From Tritrichomonas foetus (lineage: Eukaryota > Parabasalia > Tritrichomonadida > Tritrichomonadidae): DNA of 28,597 nucleotides. The stretch's first letter is position 1. Every line of letters starts with the position of its first letter. The stretch spans positions 44,634 to 73,230 of the forward strand of contig MLAK01000510.1 in the NCBI GenBank assembly GCA_001839685.1, read 5' to 3'. A program made the translations under genes and the position numbers. The notes under the pieces are model-generated. The model did not search any database. It saw only the letters and a list, made by a program, of their open reading frames with translations, and was not told the DNA's origin. Positions 9,458 through 18,055 of this stretch are shown piece after piece.

Positions 9458-10072
9458 TTAAAATTCAAAAGTTTCAGGTTTTTCAGTCATTAGTCCCTTA
9501 TGATCACCAATACCTTGAACAAAGATCATTTTGCCCTTTTCAAGCAAGTAAACTTCAGCAATAGCAGTTAATTTTTCTGATGGAAGATGCTTTTCAGCAT
9601 AGTTGCGTATTTCTGGATATACTTTCCTGATAGCTGTGAATATACTTAACAATGACCTTTGTGGGAACTTCACAATAATTGCATCATTCATTGTTTCGAT
9701 GTTACCAAAATGTAATTTTTCACTTTTTAGGTTTTCATCATATTTCCAATCATCATCAATAAAAAGACCAATTATGCATCTAAGATCATCTTCTGTACCT
9801 ACATTCTGAGGATCTTCATAATAAATTCCAATATTGGGTAAAGTTTCAGCCAAAACAGGATAATTCATTTGATTAAGTAATGCTGTTAAATTATTATAAT
9901 AATTATACCATGCTTTTGTATATGAACCTTTTACACCAATATATGCAATTCTCCGTCCTTCAAAAGATCCACGTGTTACATTCACTTCACAAAGTTCTGA
10001 AGAAATATAGCAATAAATACTTAATAGTAGCACTACCCCCGAAAGGGCAACTTTGATATAAGTGTTAACCAT
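9458..10072 (-). CDS. TEX264-like protein: N-terminal membrane anchor plus GyrI-like domain
   Basis: 204 aa from the start at 10072 (212 aa from the upstream ATG at 10096). Residues about 5-24 form one membrane segment. The rest resembles the GyrI-like domain of testis-expressed protein 264: a G-SYTKAWYNYYNNL helix, then NIGIYYEDPQNV (80-91), with a conserved Cys in the next strand (CIIGLFID, 99-106). IGIYYDxP followed by an R/K-C-x3-G strand is typical of TEX264. Animal TEX264 is an ER-membrane receptor for selective ER autophagy, with a long disordered tail carrying an LC3-interacting motif. Here the protein ends soon after the domain (ETFEF), and no W/F/Y-x-x-L/I/V motif follows the domain. 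The role is probably ER-membrane binding or adaptor work; the autophagy role is inference. The gene is divergent from the ORP gene. Confidence 0.65.
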   Translation of the reverse strand: MVNTYIKVALSGVVLLLSIYCYISSELCEVNVTRGSFEGRRIAYIGVKGSYTKAWYNYYNNLTALLNQMNYPVLAETLPNIGIYYEDPQNVGTEDDLRCIIGLFIDDDWKYDENLKSEKLHFGNIETMNDAIIVKFPQRSLLSIFTAIRKVYPEIRNYAEKHLPSEKLTAIAEVYLLEKGKMIFVQGIGDHKGLMTEKPETFEF

Positions 10073-10084
10073 AAAATGAAATGA
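10073..10084 (-). promoter_or_regulatory. Double initiator TCATTTCATTTT abutting the ATG of the TEX264-like gene
   Basis: On the minus strand TCATTTCATTTT runs directly into ATG at 10072. It contains two overlapping TCA-T-T initiator matches. It lies downstream of the alternative ATG at 10096, so transcripts starting here would use the second Met. The kinase at 18895 has a near-identical arrangement. Confidence 0.5.
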
Positions 10085-10758
10085 CTGATTAATCATTCAT
10101 TTGGTTGAATTAATTGAGAAGTAATATTTCCTTCGGTAAATCAATTGAAAAAGTCGAAATGATGTGTTATGACTTTTCTCTAGAGTGATAATCACCCCAA
10201 ATTTGAACGTAGTTCATGAACTCATTTGCTTCAAATTAACAAGTTCATAGCAAAATTAAAATCTTTTTCATAAATGAATAAATATCAGATTGTTATGATA
10301 TGATTATTGACGTCCTCAAATTATCCCACAATTGGTGTTTTTACGCAGCAAATTCAATAATAAATATATTGGATCATGATATTGAAAACTCATTGTATAT
10401 ATCTTGGACAGAAGACCAATACTACTTTCCTTACAAAATTTGAGATGACAAAACATGCTATCTCATATTGCAACTAGTAATAAGAACATTCAAGTTTTTC
10501 AAAACCAATATTTTTAGTTTTCTCTCGAAAACCACTTTCAACAGGTATTTTTAACAAAAAATGCATATCATATGTCTGCATCTTAAAAAAACAATGAAAT
10601 AAGTCAAAACTTTTGACTCAAAAGGCTTAGAAAAGCAGAAAAAATATTTCATCCAGTGAGAGTTGGTTTGTCAGTTAAATCTCACAAATGATCAAAAAAC
10701 TTTTTGAGTTCTTATTAATCAAATACTGTAGCTATTATTTGACCAAATTGAATGTCAT

Positions 10759-10801
10759 GGTCGTTTTTCACTGTTTAAATCTAAACGACCGGAAAACAGT
10801 G
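10759..10801. repeat. Interleaved inverted repeats A-B-A'-B' upstream of the ORP gene
   Basis: A is GGTCGTTT (10759-10766) and A' is AAACGACC (10783-10790). B is CACTGTTT (10769-10776) and B' is AAACAGTG (10794-10801). Both 8-bp pairs are perfect and they overlap in pseudoknot order. The arms are GC-richer than the surrounding DNA. Arm cores AACGAC and AACAGT resemble Myb-type half-sites, so paired binding sites are as likely as an RNA fold. Confidence 0.5.
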
Positions 10802-10936
10802 GTCATTTCTGCACAATTTTTCTTTCACGGAACCATTCAAAAGTCAGAGTTACTAATTTTTGAAAAGATGATTCGAAATTTCGTAATTTGACACCATTCA
10901 AATCCTAATAATCGATAACCATTCGATCGAAATCTT

Positions 10937-10942
10937 TCACAT
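10937..10942 (+). promoter_or_regulatory. Initiator TCACAT before the ORP start
   Basis: This matches TCA-Y-(T/A) and lies 14 bases upstream of ATG 10956, the usual spacing for trichomonad initiators. Confidence 0.4.
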
Positions 10943-10955
10943 ATTTTTAGACCAA

Positions 10956-12122
10956 ATGTGTTTAGCATATCGAAAAGCAGCACCAATCTTAAATAAAGAA
11001 AGTCAAAAACTTTTTGGAACAATAGATGGCATTAACCTATACAACACATCAACCACTGGCGTGAAAAAACATGAACTTGATAAAATAGATGATGGTGATT
11101 ATAGTATGGAAAGGAATAAATGCATTTCATGTACTTGTCAAGATGGTGTTAAGCCAATGACAAAAGAAGAACTTGATGCTGAAAGATCACTTGATTGGGT
11201 TCTTGTAAAGAAGTTCACAATGAAAATATTTTCTATGGATTTCACACGTTTTTCATTTCCTGTTGGTTATAGTGAACCAAGATCTTTCTTAGAAAGAACA
11301 TCCGATTTATTTTCTTTTTTAGCCACCAACTATTTAGAAAAAGCAGTGAACGCAGATTCAAAAGAAGATAGATTGTTGAATGTGTCAATGGGAATTGTAT
11401 CTGGGTTTCAACTATACATGCAATCTAAAAAGCCCTGGAATCCTGTACTTGGTGAAACTTATTATGGACAATGGCCAAATGGAGTGACAATTTATGGTGA
11501 ACAAATATCACATCATCCACCAATTTCTTGCTTCCAAATATTTGGAGAAGGGTGGAAATGTAGTGCTACATGTAAATTCACAATTTTAAGCGGTATATTT
11601 GAAATTGATATTGTTCAAGGAGGAATTTTCTCTCTTGAATTCGAAGATAATGATGAGAAAACAAAAATTGAATGGGAATTTCCAACAATTGCTGTTTTGG
11701 GAATATTGAGAGGAGACAGAATTGTGCGTATTCAAGGTCCACTAGTAGTTAAAGATTTAACCAATGATGTTGTATGTTCACTTGATATTTATCCAAAAAA
11801 TGATCGCAGGAAAGGAATTTCGAATTCAAGAGCAACAACAGTATATGGTGGAATTAAATCATCGCAAAATAATGACTATTCAATCACAATTAAGGGTGAT
11901 TACTGTGATACAGTTGAAGCAAATGGACAAGAAGTTTTTAATATTAAGACTGATTTTGCTTCAAGACCAAAACATGAAATTGATGAAGTTTATCTTCTTC
12001 CATCTGATTCCCGCTTTAGATTTGATCGTGCTTTACTCCTTGAAAAAAGAATGAATGAAGCTGATGAAGCCAAAAATCTCATTGAAGAAATGCAACGCCG
12101 TGAAGAGAAACTCCGCCTATAA
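10956..12122 (+). CDS. Oxysterol-binding protein-related protein (ORP/Osh), short form
   Basis: 388 aa made almost wholly of one OSBP-related domain (ORD, about 80-385). The family fingerprint EQ(V/I)SHHPP is present as EQISHHPP (182-189). The upstream block KPWNPVLGETY (159-169) and the C-terminal LLPSDSRFRFDRALLLE (347-363), followed by a charged E-x-QRREE helix, are also typical. ORPs carry sterol or PI4P in a beta-barrel and exchange lipids at membrane contact sites; the HH pair contacts the PI4P phosphates. There is no PH domain, ankyrin repeat or membrane anchor, as in yeast Osh4-type short forms. An EELDAE near residue 71 is only a poor FFAT-like match. The ATG at 10956 follows an initiator by 14 bases. 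The stop overlaps TAAA, which fits the trichomonad polyadenylation signal. Confidence 0.93.
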   Translation: MCLAYRKAAPILNKESQKLFGTIDGINLYNTSTTGVKKHELDKIDDGDYSMERNKCISCTCQDGVKPMTKEELDAERSLDWVLVKKFTMKIFSMDFTRFSFPVGYSEPRSFLERTSDLFSFLATNYLEKAVNADSKEDRLLNVSMGIVSGFQLYMQSKKPWNPVLGETYYGQWPNGVTIYGEQISHHPPISCFQIFGEGWKCSATCKFTILSGIFEIDIVQGGIFSLEFEDNDEKTKIEWEFPTIAVLGILRGDRIVRIQGPLVVKDLTNDVVCSLDIYPKNDRRKGISNSRATTVYGGIKSSQNNDYSITIKGDYCDTVEANGQEVFNIKTDFASRPKHEIDEVYLLPSDSRFRFDRALLLEKRMNEADEAKNLIEEMQRREEKLRL

Positions 12123-12323
12123 AACAATAATAATTATAATAATAAAGCTTTTTATCTTTCTTCAATTATTAATTATTTAATAACACATTAAATTCAATGA
12201 ATAAAAAACTTATAAGCTTTTCAAATTTGGTAAATGAGAGTAAAATAGCAAGAAAATATAAGAAAAATATCCACATGTTATTTTAATAAAGTATGACTCT
12301 AGTTAATTAAAAAATATAAAATC

Positions 12324-13241
12324 TTACTTCTTTATATAAAAGAGTACAATAAGAACATAGTCGATAATTATACAAGTATTCATGGCAATGCATGTATTTA
12401 TTGTATTATAATACTGTGGTATCTGATTTTCAATAAACACTGCAATAGTAATTACAACTTCGGCAGCAATTGTCAATAATTCTGTCATAATACAGAAAAG
12501 AATAAATAAAAACACATTAATACAATTCAATCCAGTTCTTCTTATTTTACAGGAAAATGCAATTATAATCACAACAAAAATCATAGTGTATGATCCGGAA
12601 ATTGCGCTCATGGTTAGAGCTGCCTGAGCCAATTTATAATGTTCTGTTGTATTCATTTCAATAAACTCTGGAAGATCTTTCAGGTCAAATGATGTTTTCA
12701 AACTAATAATTCCAAATGCCCATAATCCAATAATACACAAAATTATTAAATAGAAAAAGATATTTCTTTTCAGTTTGACTTCTTCCTTAACAATTTCATC
12801 ATCTTGACTTTTGGTATGATCATCAATTAGTAGTTGAATTGGTTTATAATAAATATCATCTGCCCAATTTGACTTGATTTTTAAATTATGAATTACATTA
12901 ACTTTGACAAAAGGGAATAGATCAAATGCTCTTGTATCTGTTTCTAATTCAACAATTTCAAAATCATTTTCAAGGTCTGAATCATTTCTATAAATTCTGA
13001 TAATCCCCAATTCTTTTAAATATTCTGGATTTAATAATTTTGCAAGTAAAATGAGTTCATTTATTTCATCGGGGTTATTAAAATATGGGTTCATATAATT
13101 TACAAAATTTTCTGGAAAGTTATAATCAATTATTTTGTGAATAATTGCTAGATAAAACATTACCTTCTTTAATGGCTCAGAAGGGGATTCATCTTTGTCA
13201 AATTCTTGATTTATTAATTCCACTTCCTCTTCGATATCCAT
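12324..13241 (-). CDS. Orphan four-transmembrane protein
   Basis: 305 aa, no family recognised. Residues 1-155 are soluble and acidic, starting with an MDIEEEVE helix. Four hydrophobic segments follow near 159-180, 213-237, 243-272 and 282-303, and the chain ends FYIKK. Between TM1 and TM2 is a roughly 30-residue loop with one possible N-glycosylation site (NTT). The helices contain Cys and polar residues but no recognisable pore or catalytic motif. The last two Lys are not in the KKxx position, so no ER-retrieval signal is claimed. On the minus strand a TCACAA initiator (13253-13248) and a TAACGAT core (13280-13274) precede the ATG. It shares a 454-base divergent promoter with the TOG gene. 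Confidence 0.75.
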   Translation of the reverse strand: MDIEEEVELINQEFDKDESPSEPLKKVMFYLAIIHKIIDYNFPENFVNYMNPYFNNPDEINELILLAKLLNPEYLKELGIIRIYRNDSDLENDFEIVELETDTRAFDLFPFVKVNVIHNLKIKSNWADDIYYKPIQLLIDDHTKSQDDEIVKEEVKLKRNIFFYLIILCIIGLWAFGIISLKTSFDLKDLPEFIEMNTTEHYKLAQAALTMSAISGSYTMIFVVIIIAFSCKIRRTGLNCINVFLFILFCIMTELLTIAAEVVITIAVFIENQIPQYYNTINTCIAMNTCIIIDYVLIVLFYIKK

Positions 13242-13247
13242 AAACAG

Positions 13248-13280
13248 TTGTGAATCGAAGTATTCAAAAGATCATCGTTA
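13248..13280 (-). promoter_or_regulatory. Initiator TCACAA and Myb-like TAACGAT upstream of the four-TM gene
   Basis: TCACAA (13253-13248, minus strand) lies 7 bases before the start codon. TAACGAT (13280-13274) lies a further 20 bases upstream. Both match motifs known from trichomonad promoters. Confidence 0.4.
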
Positions 13281-13483
13281 TTTAAAATGTTGATATATTG
13301 GTGAATTTAAATCGCCTTTTTCGGTGGGTGTAGCACATTATCGGTCATTTTTTCTGAATTTCCATAACGTTCATGTGTGATATTATTTTTTACACATTTA
13401 ACTAACATCGAATTTAACTAAGAAATAGTTAGATTTGGATTAGTATATTCAAAATAGGTGGGCATGGAAAAATTGAATAGAAC

Positions 13484-13554
13484 TTCAATACCTACTGAAT
13501 TATTGAATAAGCAAATTTCACAGAAGTCAATATAATTTTTTTTTCAATACCTAC
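13484..13554 (+). repeat. 12-bp direct repeat TTCAATACCTAC, two copies
   Basis: Perfect copies at 13484-13495 and 13543-13554, 59 bases apart, in the divergent promoter region. TTGAATAG also occurs near both copies. Confidence 0.5.
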
Positions 13555-13570
13555 CATTTAAATTTGAATA

Positions 13571-13633
13571 GACGATAAAGAATGACCGATAAGGAACGAA
13601 CGATAGAGAATGAACGATAAAGAGTGGACGATA
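13571..13633 (+). repeat. 14-bp tandem array carrying CGATA cores, upstream of the TOG gene
   Basis: Five CGATA cores start at 13573, 13587, 13601, 13615 and 13629, exactly 14 bases apart. The unit consensus is RACGATAAAGAATG. Two units contain the full AACGATA that T. vaginalis Myb proteins are known to bind. The array ends 62 bases before the ATG at 13696. It is probably a multimerised activator site (inference). Confidence 0.65.
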
Positions 13634-13695
13634 TAAAATTTACGTTTTTTAATTCATCGAAAAAAGTTTTCGAATAAATTTTTGGAAATTTATTA

Positions 13696-16600
13696 ATGAC
13701 CGATTTTCTGGCAGATGACTTTAAATCACGCGAGTTGGCCTACAAGCAAGTCCTTCAACTTATGGAAAACCCAACACCACAGCTTCTTGATGAACTTCGA
13801 GAAAATCTTCCCCATTATCTTTGTGATTCAAATCAATCGTGCCAAAGGGTTGCCATTTCGATTTGCGACAGCTTTTTCAAACAGTCAGACGATATAAATT
13901 ATGCAGAATTTGCAGATATTTTATTTCATAAATGTTTTGATGCAAATCCTGACCAAACAAGTTCACTTTTGGAACAATGCATAAAAGTTGACTATGCAGG
14001 TGTAGCTCCATTATTATATGAGAATCTCTCCTCCATGGAAGATCATCTCAAATTGAAGTCTGTTTTGGCCATCGTCATTTCATATTTGGCAACTTTAAAT
14101 TCAAAAGATACAACTGAGGTTAATGATATTATATCACATATTGAGCCCTTAACAAAATTCAAAGGTGATGAAGACGTCAAAAATCAAGCAATTTCTATTG
14201 TTAATTCTGCCAAAATCATAAGTGGTGGAATCAATACATTAAATTCAGCTAAAATTCAATCCAGTTCAAGAACAGCATTTGAAGAAACATGGCCAAAACA
14301 AATTGAAAGCGAAAATTGGAAAGAAAGAAAAGAAGGTTTTACTCAGCTTTTAGGTTTAATTAATGAAAATTATCCACTTACAAATATTGATCGGAATTTT
14401 TTGATTAAAGCCGCCCAAGAAAAGCATATTGCCTGTCAAAATTTGGTGTTAGAAATAATTGAAAGTTTAGGAAATATTTATCGAGAAAAATTAAATCGAA
14501 AATTGAGGGATTATGCCAATGTTGTTGTTTCAATAATGTCGCAAAAAAAGAATTCGAGATTAGTGAATTTACAAAGTGCTTTTGATTCACTTGCTGTAAA
14601 TGCAACTTCGAGTCCTTATGAGCCACCATTTATTGATATTTTAATGAAAATGATGACAAATTCATCTTTAAGATTAAGAGAAGAATCACTTTTATTCATC
14701 ATCAGAAACAGTCAAATTAATAAAACACAGCAAATTAATGATCAATTAAATAGAATGACAAGTGATCCATCCCTTCAAATTCGAGAAATGGCTTCTTCTA
14801 TCATTAATAGCAATGCTAATGGAAATATTTCAAACAATAATTCCAATAATAATAATCAAAATAACTCAAATAATACAAATTCAAATAAAGAAACCGAAAA
14901 TAATGAACAAAATAAAGTTCAAGTTAATCAACAAATCCTACAAAATTTTCAAGGAAATAATGAATCAATAAAAAAAGCAAGAATGAAGAGAGTTAGCACA
15001 CAATCACAATGGCAACACTGGGTTGATAATGAAACTTTAGAATTACTTAACTCTGGTCAATGGCTTTCAGTTACAAAAGGTTTAGATATGTTGCAGAAGA
15101 AATTTGAAACAGACAAATCTTTACGATCAGCTGTTGTTGTTGGATTTTTGTCAATTTTTACTGGAAAAACATTCACACCGAAAGTTATGTCAAATATAAT
15201 TCAAAATTTATTGTATTATGTTCAAAATGGTGACGATAAACTTACAGATGAAGCATCAACAGCAGTTGTTAATTTTTGCATCGATAAAATTATTGACAAA
15301 CATAATGAAAATAATATTTTCACAATCCTTGATGAAATTTGTCAAGCATCAGGTGATCAGTTCGTTTGTGATTTATTGTCTCCACATTTTTCCTCAAAAA
15401 ATCCAGCTGTTGTTCAGCGAGTGATTATTTATTTTTCTCATCATTTTCAGAAATTTGGCGTGAAAATAGTCAATATTGAAGGTTTTGCTAGTTCATTAAA
15501 ACCTTTGTTTACTCATGGTGATCAACTTGTTCGTAAAGCTGCTTCTGATTGTTCATCATTTTTACCAAGTGGAACATTTCCAGATCAAGCTTCATCAACT
15601 GAAGTTCAAAAGCCATCAGATTTAATTTCCCCTAAACTTATTCAAATGATTGCTAAAACCAGCTCAATTTTAGATTGTCGTCGAGGATTAGATGAAATAG
15701 AATCTATTCTTAATGATACAATGAATAGATGCGGCAAAAATTCTGTTGAAAATAAAGAATTTGCAGAATTATTTATTCGCTTGCGAACATGGTTTAAAGA
15801 TTCGAATACTAATATTGTTTTCCTAGTATCAAAAGTTCTTTTATTAAGTGTAAAACTTGTTAAAGATGTGAAAATTGTTTCAATTGAGTTTTTGAATGAT
15901 CTTGTTCTTCTTCTCAATTTTGTTCATAAAGGAATTAGGCAAACAACACTTCAAGTTCTCAATGAACTTTTCGATATGATGGGCAAAGATTTCATTATTA
16001 AAGTGTTTTTGCCATCTTTTGGAAGGCTTAATGGTGGTGGAAGAAAAGCAGGAGTTTTGTATCTTCGAGACTTACACTTTAAAATGACTGTGAATGAATT
16101 TAGTCCAATGATTTGCAACATTCTTGCAGATAAAAGTGAAGATTTTCGAAATGCTGCAATGCCTGTTGTTCAAAGATTTCTTTCGCTTGATGGAAGTGTT
16201 GAGGCTCTCAAACAGGAAGTTGAGCAGTTCCCGCCCGCTAAAAAGAATCTTGTTCTTGAACTTATTAATAACCTTGGACCAGTTGAATCACAAAGCCAAC
16301 AAAATCAAGATGAACACCAAACCAATTCCCAAAATGATCAACAAGGTCAATTAGAAGAAGAAGAAATTGATGATAGTCAACAACAAAGGCCACATACAGC
16401 TCGGAGTTCTTCAAATGATAAAGTTATTGATCTAAATAACAACTCAAATAAGCATAGACCCCTTACAGGGAAACGAGATGATGAATCTACAAATAATAAC
16501 AATGAAACTAAAATTCCAAAACGTTGCTTTTCGCAAGCAAATAAAAATAAAGATCAAGAAGATAGTCAATTATCAAATTCACCGCCACAAAACCAACAAA

Positions 16601-17745
16601 AAAGTAACATTCCACTTATTAAAGAGAAAAAAGAAGGTGAGTCTAAAATCGCTATTTTCAAGCCAAAAGGAAATTCAAGACTTCGTCAACAAAAACAGCC
16701 GCTCCAACAGCAACCCCTCGAACCATTAAAATGTGAAAATGACGATTCGAAAAATCACAACCATGATTCTTATAATGTCGAGCCGAACATTAAAAGTGAA
16801 GAACCAAGATCCTTGGATGAACAAATGATTGATCCAAATTCTGCCAATAATGATAACAAAATCACTAATTTGCAGTTTCAGCCATTTGTATGTAACCTAA
16901 ATGATATTCTTACACAAAAAATAAGTGACCCTTCAATTTACATATATCAGTGGATTGCAGATCTCAACTCAAATGATTTAAACACCATAGATATTTCATC
17001 TAAAACAATTCTGAAGCATCTTAAATCCAATGTAAATATTTTCCAGATTCATTTTGATCCACTTTCCGTTTCTCTTATTTGTAGGCTTCATTCATTCATG
17101 CAGGCAACACCATTCCCTGAAAGTATTTGTCGAACAATCATTTGGTGTCTTGATCATATCGTTAAAAATTTTAATCAAATGCCAGATAAATATTGCCAAC
17201 AGATAATTTGGGAATATCTGGGTTGTGATAATAACAATAAATGCCAAAGTGAACTTAATGATCTTGTTCTTAAATTAATTGAATATCATACAATGGCATC
17301 ATTTGTTTCACTTCTTTCAGCAATTTCTGATTTTAGTGAAAAATCGCCAATTGCTCTACAAATGTTTGGGAAATGTTCAAACAAAGTTGTTAAAGTTGGT
17401 AATCACACTGAAATTATTTCATCACTTCTTTTGCTTGATAAATTTTATGACTTAAGAAATCGAAAATCATTATCTGAAGAATTATTTGGAGCAAAAATTC
17501 TTAGAGTTTTCGATTCTTTTGTTGCTAAAGTTGTTGAGAATTATGGAGATATACTTAGTTCAGTTGAAAATACCAAAAAGTTTCAACCAAATTCTACAAT
17601 TATGGTGATGATTGGACCTTTACAGGGAAATATTAAAAAGAAAGAGTCGTTGTCTCATTTGCCGCCAGCATTAAGATCAAACAGTCCGCCAAAACCGGGC
17701 TCACCGCTGCAAAAAGCGAGAATAACTCGTCCAAATGCTTCATAG
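13696..17745 (+). CDS. XMAP215/Dis1-family TOG-domain microtubule regulator
   Basis: 1349 aa of helical HEAT/TOG arrays. Approximate layout: TOG-like units at 1-175 (starts FKSRELAYKQVLQL), 190-375 (NWKERKEGFTQLL at 207-219), 438-620 (QHWVDNETLELLNSGQW) and 635-865; a disordered linker 866-1060; a C-terminal helical domain 1070-1300 (IYQWIADLNSNDL); and a basic S/P tail. An Asn-rich linker lies at 372-405. The WKxR helix starts and the final domain match XMAP215/ch-TOG/Stu2 better than CLASP. These proteins bind tubulin dimers and speed microtubule growth at plus ends, centrosomes or axonemal bases. The linker holds TKIP (938-941) and SNIP (970-973) near Lys/Arg residues, the S/TxIP form that binds EB1. 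S-P sites at the C-terminus (NSPPKPGSP) suggest cell-cycle kinase control. Family-level confidence is high, subfamily moderate. Confidence 0.85.
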   Translation: MTDFLADDFKSRELAYKQVLQLMENPTPQLLDELRENLPHYLCDSNQSCQRVAISICDSFFKQSDDINYAEFADILFHKCFDANPDQTSSLLEQCIKVDYAGVAPLLYENLSSMEDHLKLKSVLAIVISYLATLNSKDTTEVNDIISHIEPLTKFKGDEDVKNQAISIVNSAKIISGGINTLNSAKIQSSSRTAFEETWPKQIESENWKERKEGFTQLLGLINENYPLTNIDRNFLIKAAQEKHIACQNLVLEIIESLGNIYREKLNRKLRDYANVVVSIMSQKKNSRLVNLQSAFDSLAVNATSSPYEPPFIDILMKMMTNSSLRLREESLLFIIRNSQINKTQQINDQLNRMTSDPSLQIREMASSIINSNANGNISNNNSNNNNQNNSNNTNSNKETENNEQNKVQVNQQILQNFQGNNESIKKARMKRVSTQSQWQHWVDNETLELLNSGQWLSVTKGLDMLQKKFETDKSLRSAVVVGFLSIFTGKTFTPKVMSNIIQNLLYYVQNGDDKLTDEASTAVVNFCIDKIIDKHNENNIFTILDEICQASGDQFVCDLLSPHFSSKNPAVVQRVIIYFSHHFQKFGVKIVNIEGFASSLKPLFTHGDQLVRKAASDCSSFLPSGTFPDQASSTEVQKPSDLISPKLIQMIAKTSSILDCRRGLDEIESILNDTMNRCGKNSVENKEFAELFIRLRTWFKDSNTNIVFLVSKVLLLSVKLVKDVKIVSIEFLNDLVLLLNFVHKGIRQTTLQVLNELFDMMGKDFIIKVFLPSFGRLNGGGRKAGVLYLRDLHFKMTVNEFSPMICNILADKSEDFRNAAMPVVQRFLSLDGSVEALKQEVEQFPPAKKNLVLELINNLGPVESQSQQNQDEHQTNSQNDQQGQLEEEEIDDSQQQRPHTARSSSNDKVIDLNNNSNKHRPLTGKRDDESTNNNNETKIPKRCFSQANKNKDQEDSQLSNSPPQNQQKSNIPLIKEKKEGESKIAIFKPKGNSRLRQQKQPLQQQPLEPLKCENDDSKNHNHDSYNVEPNIKSEEPRSLDEQMIDPNSANNDNKITNLQFQPFVCNLNDILTQKISDPSIYIYQWIADLNSNDLNTIDISSKTILKHLKSNVNIFQIHFDPLSVSLICRLHSFMQATPFPESICRTIIWCLDHIVKNFNQMPDKYCQQIIWEYLGCDNNNKCQSELNDLVLKLIEYHTMASFVSLLSAISDFSEKSPIALQMFGKCSNKVVKVGNHTEIISSLLLLDKFYDLRNRKSLSEELFGAKILRVFDSFVAKVVENYGDILSSVENTKKFQPNSTIMVMIGPLQGNIKKKESLSHLPPALRSNSPPKPGSPLQKARITRPNAS

Positions 17746-17858
17746 GATTGTTATAATTGTTTGAATTTTGCGAATAATTTGTTTATTGTTAAATAAAATA
17801 TAGAAGAAAAAATATATAAATGTTTGTTTTTATTTTTCTTTCTTTCTCGTTGATGGTG

Positions 17859-17901
17859 ATAATTACTTTTAAATGCATGTTAACATAATTACTTTTAAAT
17901 G
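17859..17901 (+). repeat. 17-bp direct repeat, period 26
   Basis: ATAATTACTTTTAAATG occurs at 17859-17875 and 17885-17901 with no mismatch, about 115 bases after the TOG stop. Confidence 0.6.
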
Positions 17902-18004
17902 TAGGCTAATATCAATCTCAAGAAAAATTGGAAATAATATTGATGTATACTAACAATATAATGTAATGTACTTAACACTATGCGTGTATATATATATATA
18001 TTAA

Positions 18005-18055
18005 CTAGAGTAAGCCTATCTCTAGAAATCAAAAAACCCGCCAAATTTTTGGTGG
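18005..18055. other. Two consecutive hairpins after a (TA)7 run
   Basis: CTAGAG (18005-18010) pairs with CTCTAG (18020-18025) around a 9-base loop. CCGCCAA (18038-18044) pairs with TTGGTGG (18049-18055), including one G-U, around a 4-base loop. Twelve mostly-A bases separate them. This could be a small structured RNA, a 3'-UTR element or chance. Confidence 0.3.

Larger units (their letters stand above)
10097..10955. other. Shared divergent promoter region of the TEX264-like and ORP genes
   Basis: About 0.86 kb without a convincing gene. A 67-codon ATG frame at 10688-10891 has no family features and overlaps the structured element at 10759-10801. A TCACAT initiator match (10937-10942) sits 14 bases before the ORP ATG. 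Confidence 0.5.

Noticed and set aside
10688..10891. 67-codon ATG frame upstream of the ORP gene
   Set aside because: No recognisable features. It overlaps the interleaved inverted repeats and its hydrophobic look is explained by T-rich DNA.
10941..10956. TTTTTAG just before the ORP ATG as a possible 3' splice site
   Set aside because: The trichomonad branch/3' splice consensus (ACTAAC...CACAG) is absent, and the ORP frame already starts with a well-placed ATG and initiator.
11160..11190. EELDAE in the ORP as an FFAT motif
   Set aside because: The essential aromatic at position 2 is missing, so binding to VAP proteins cannot be claimed.
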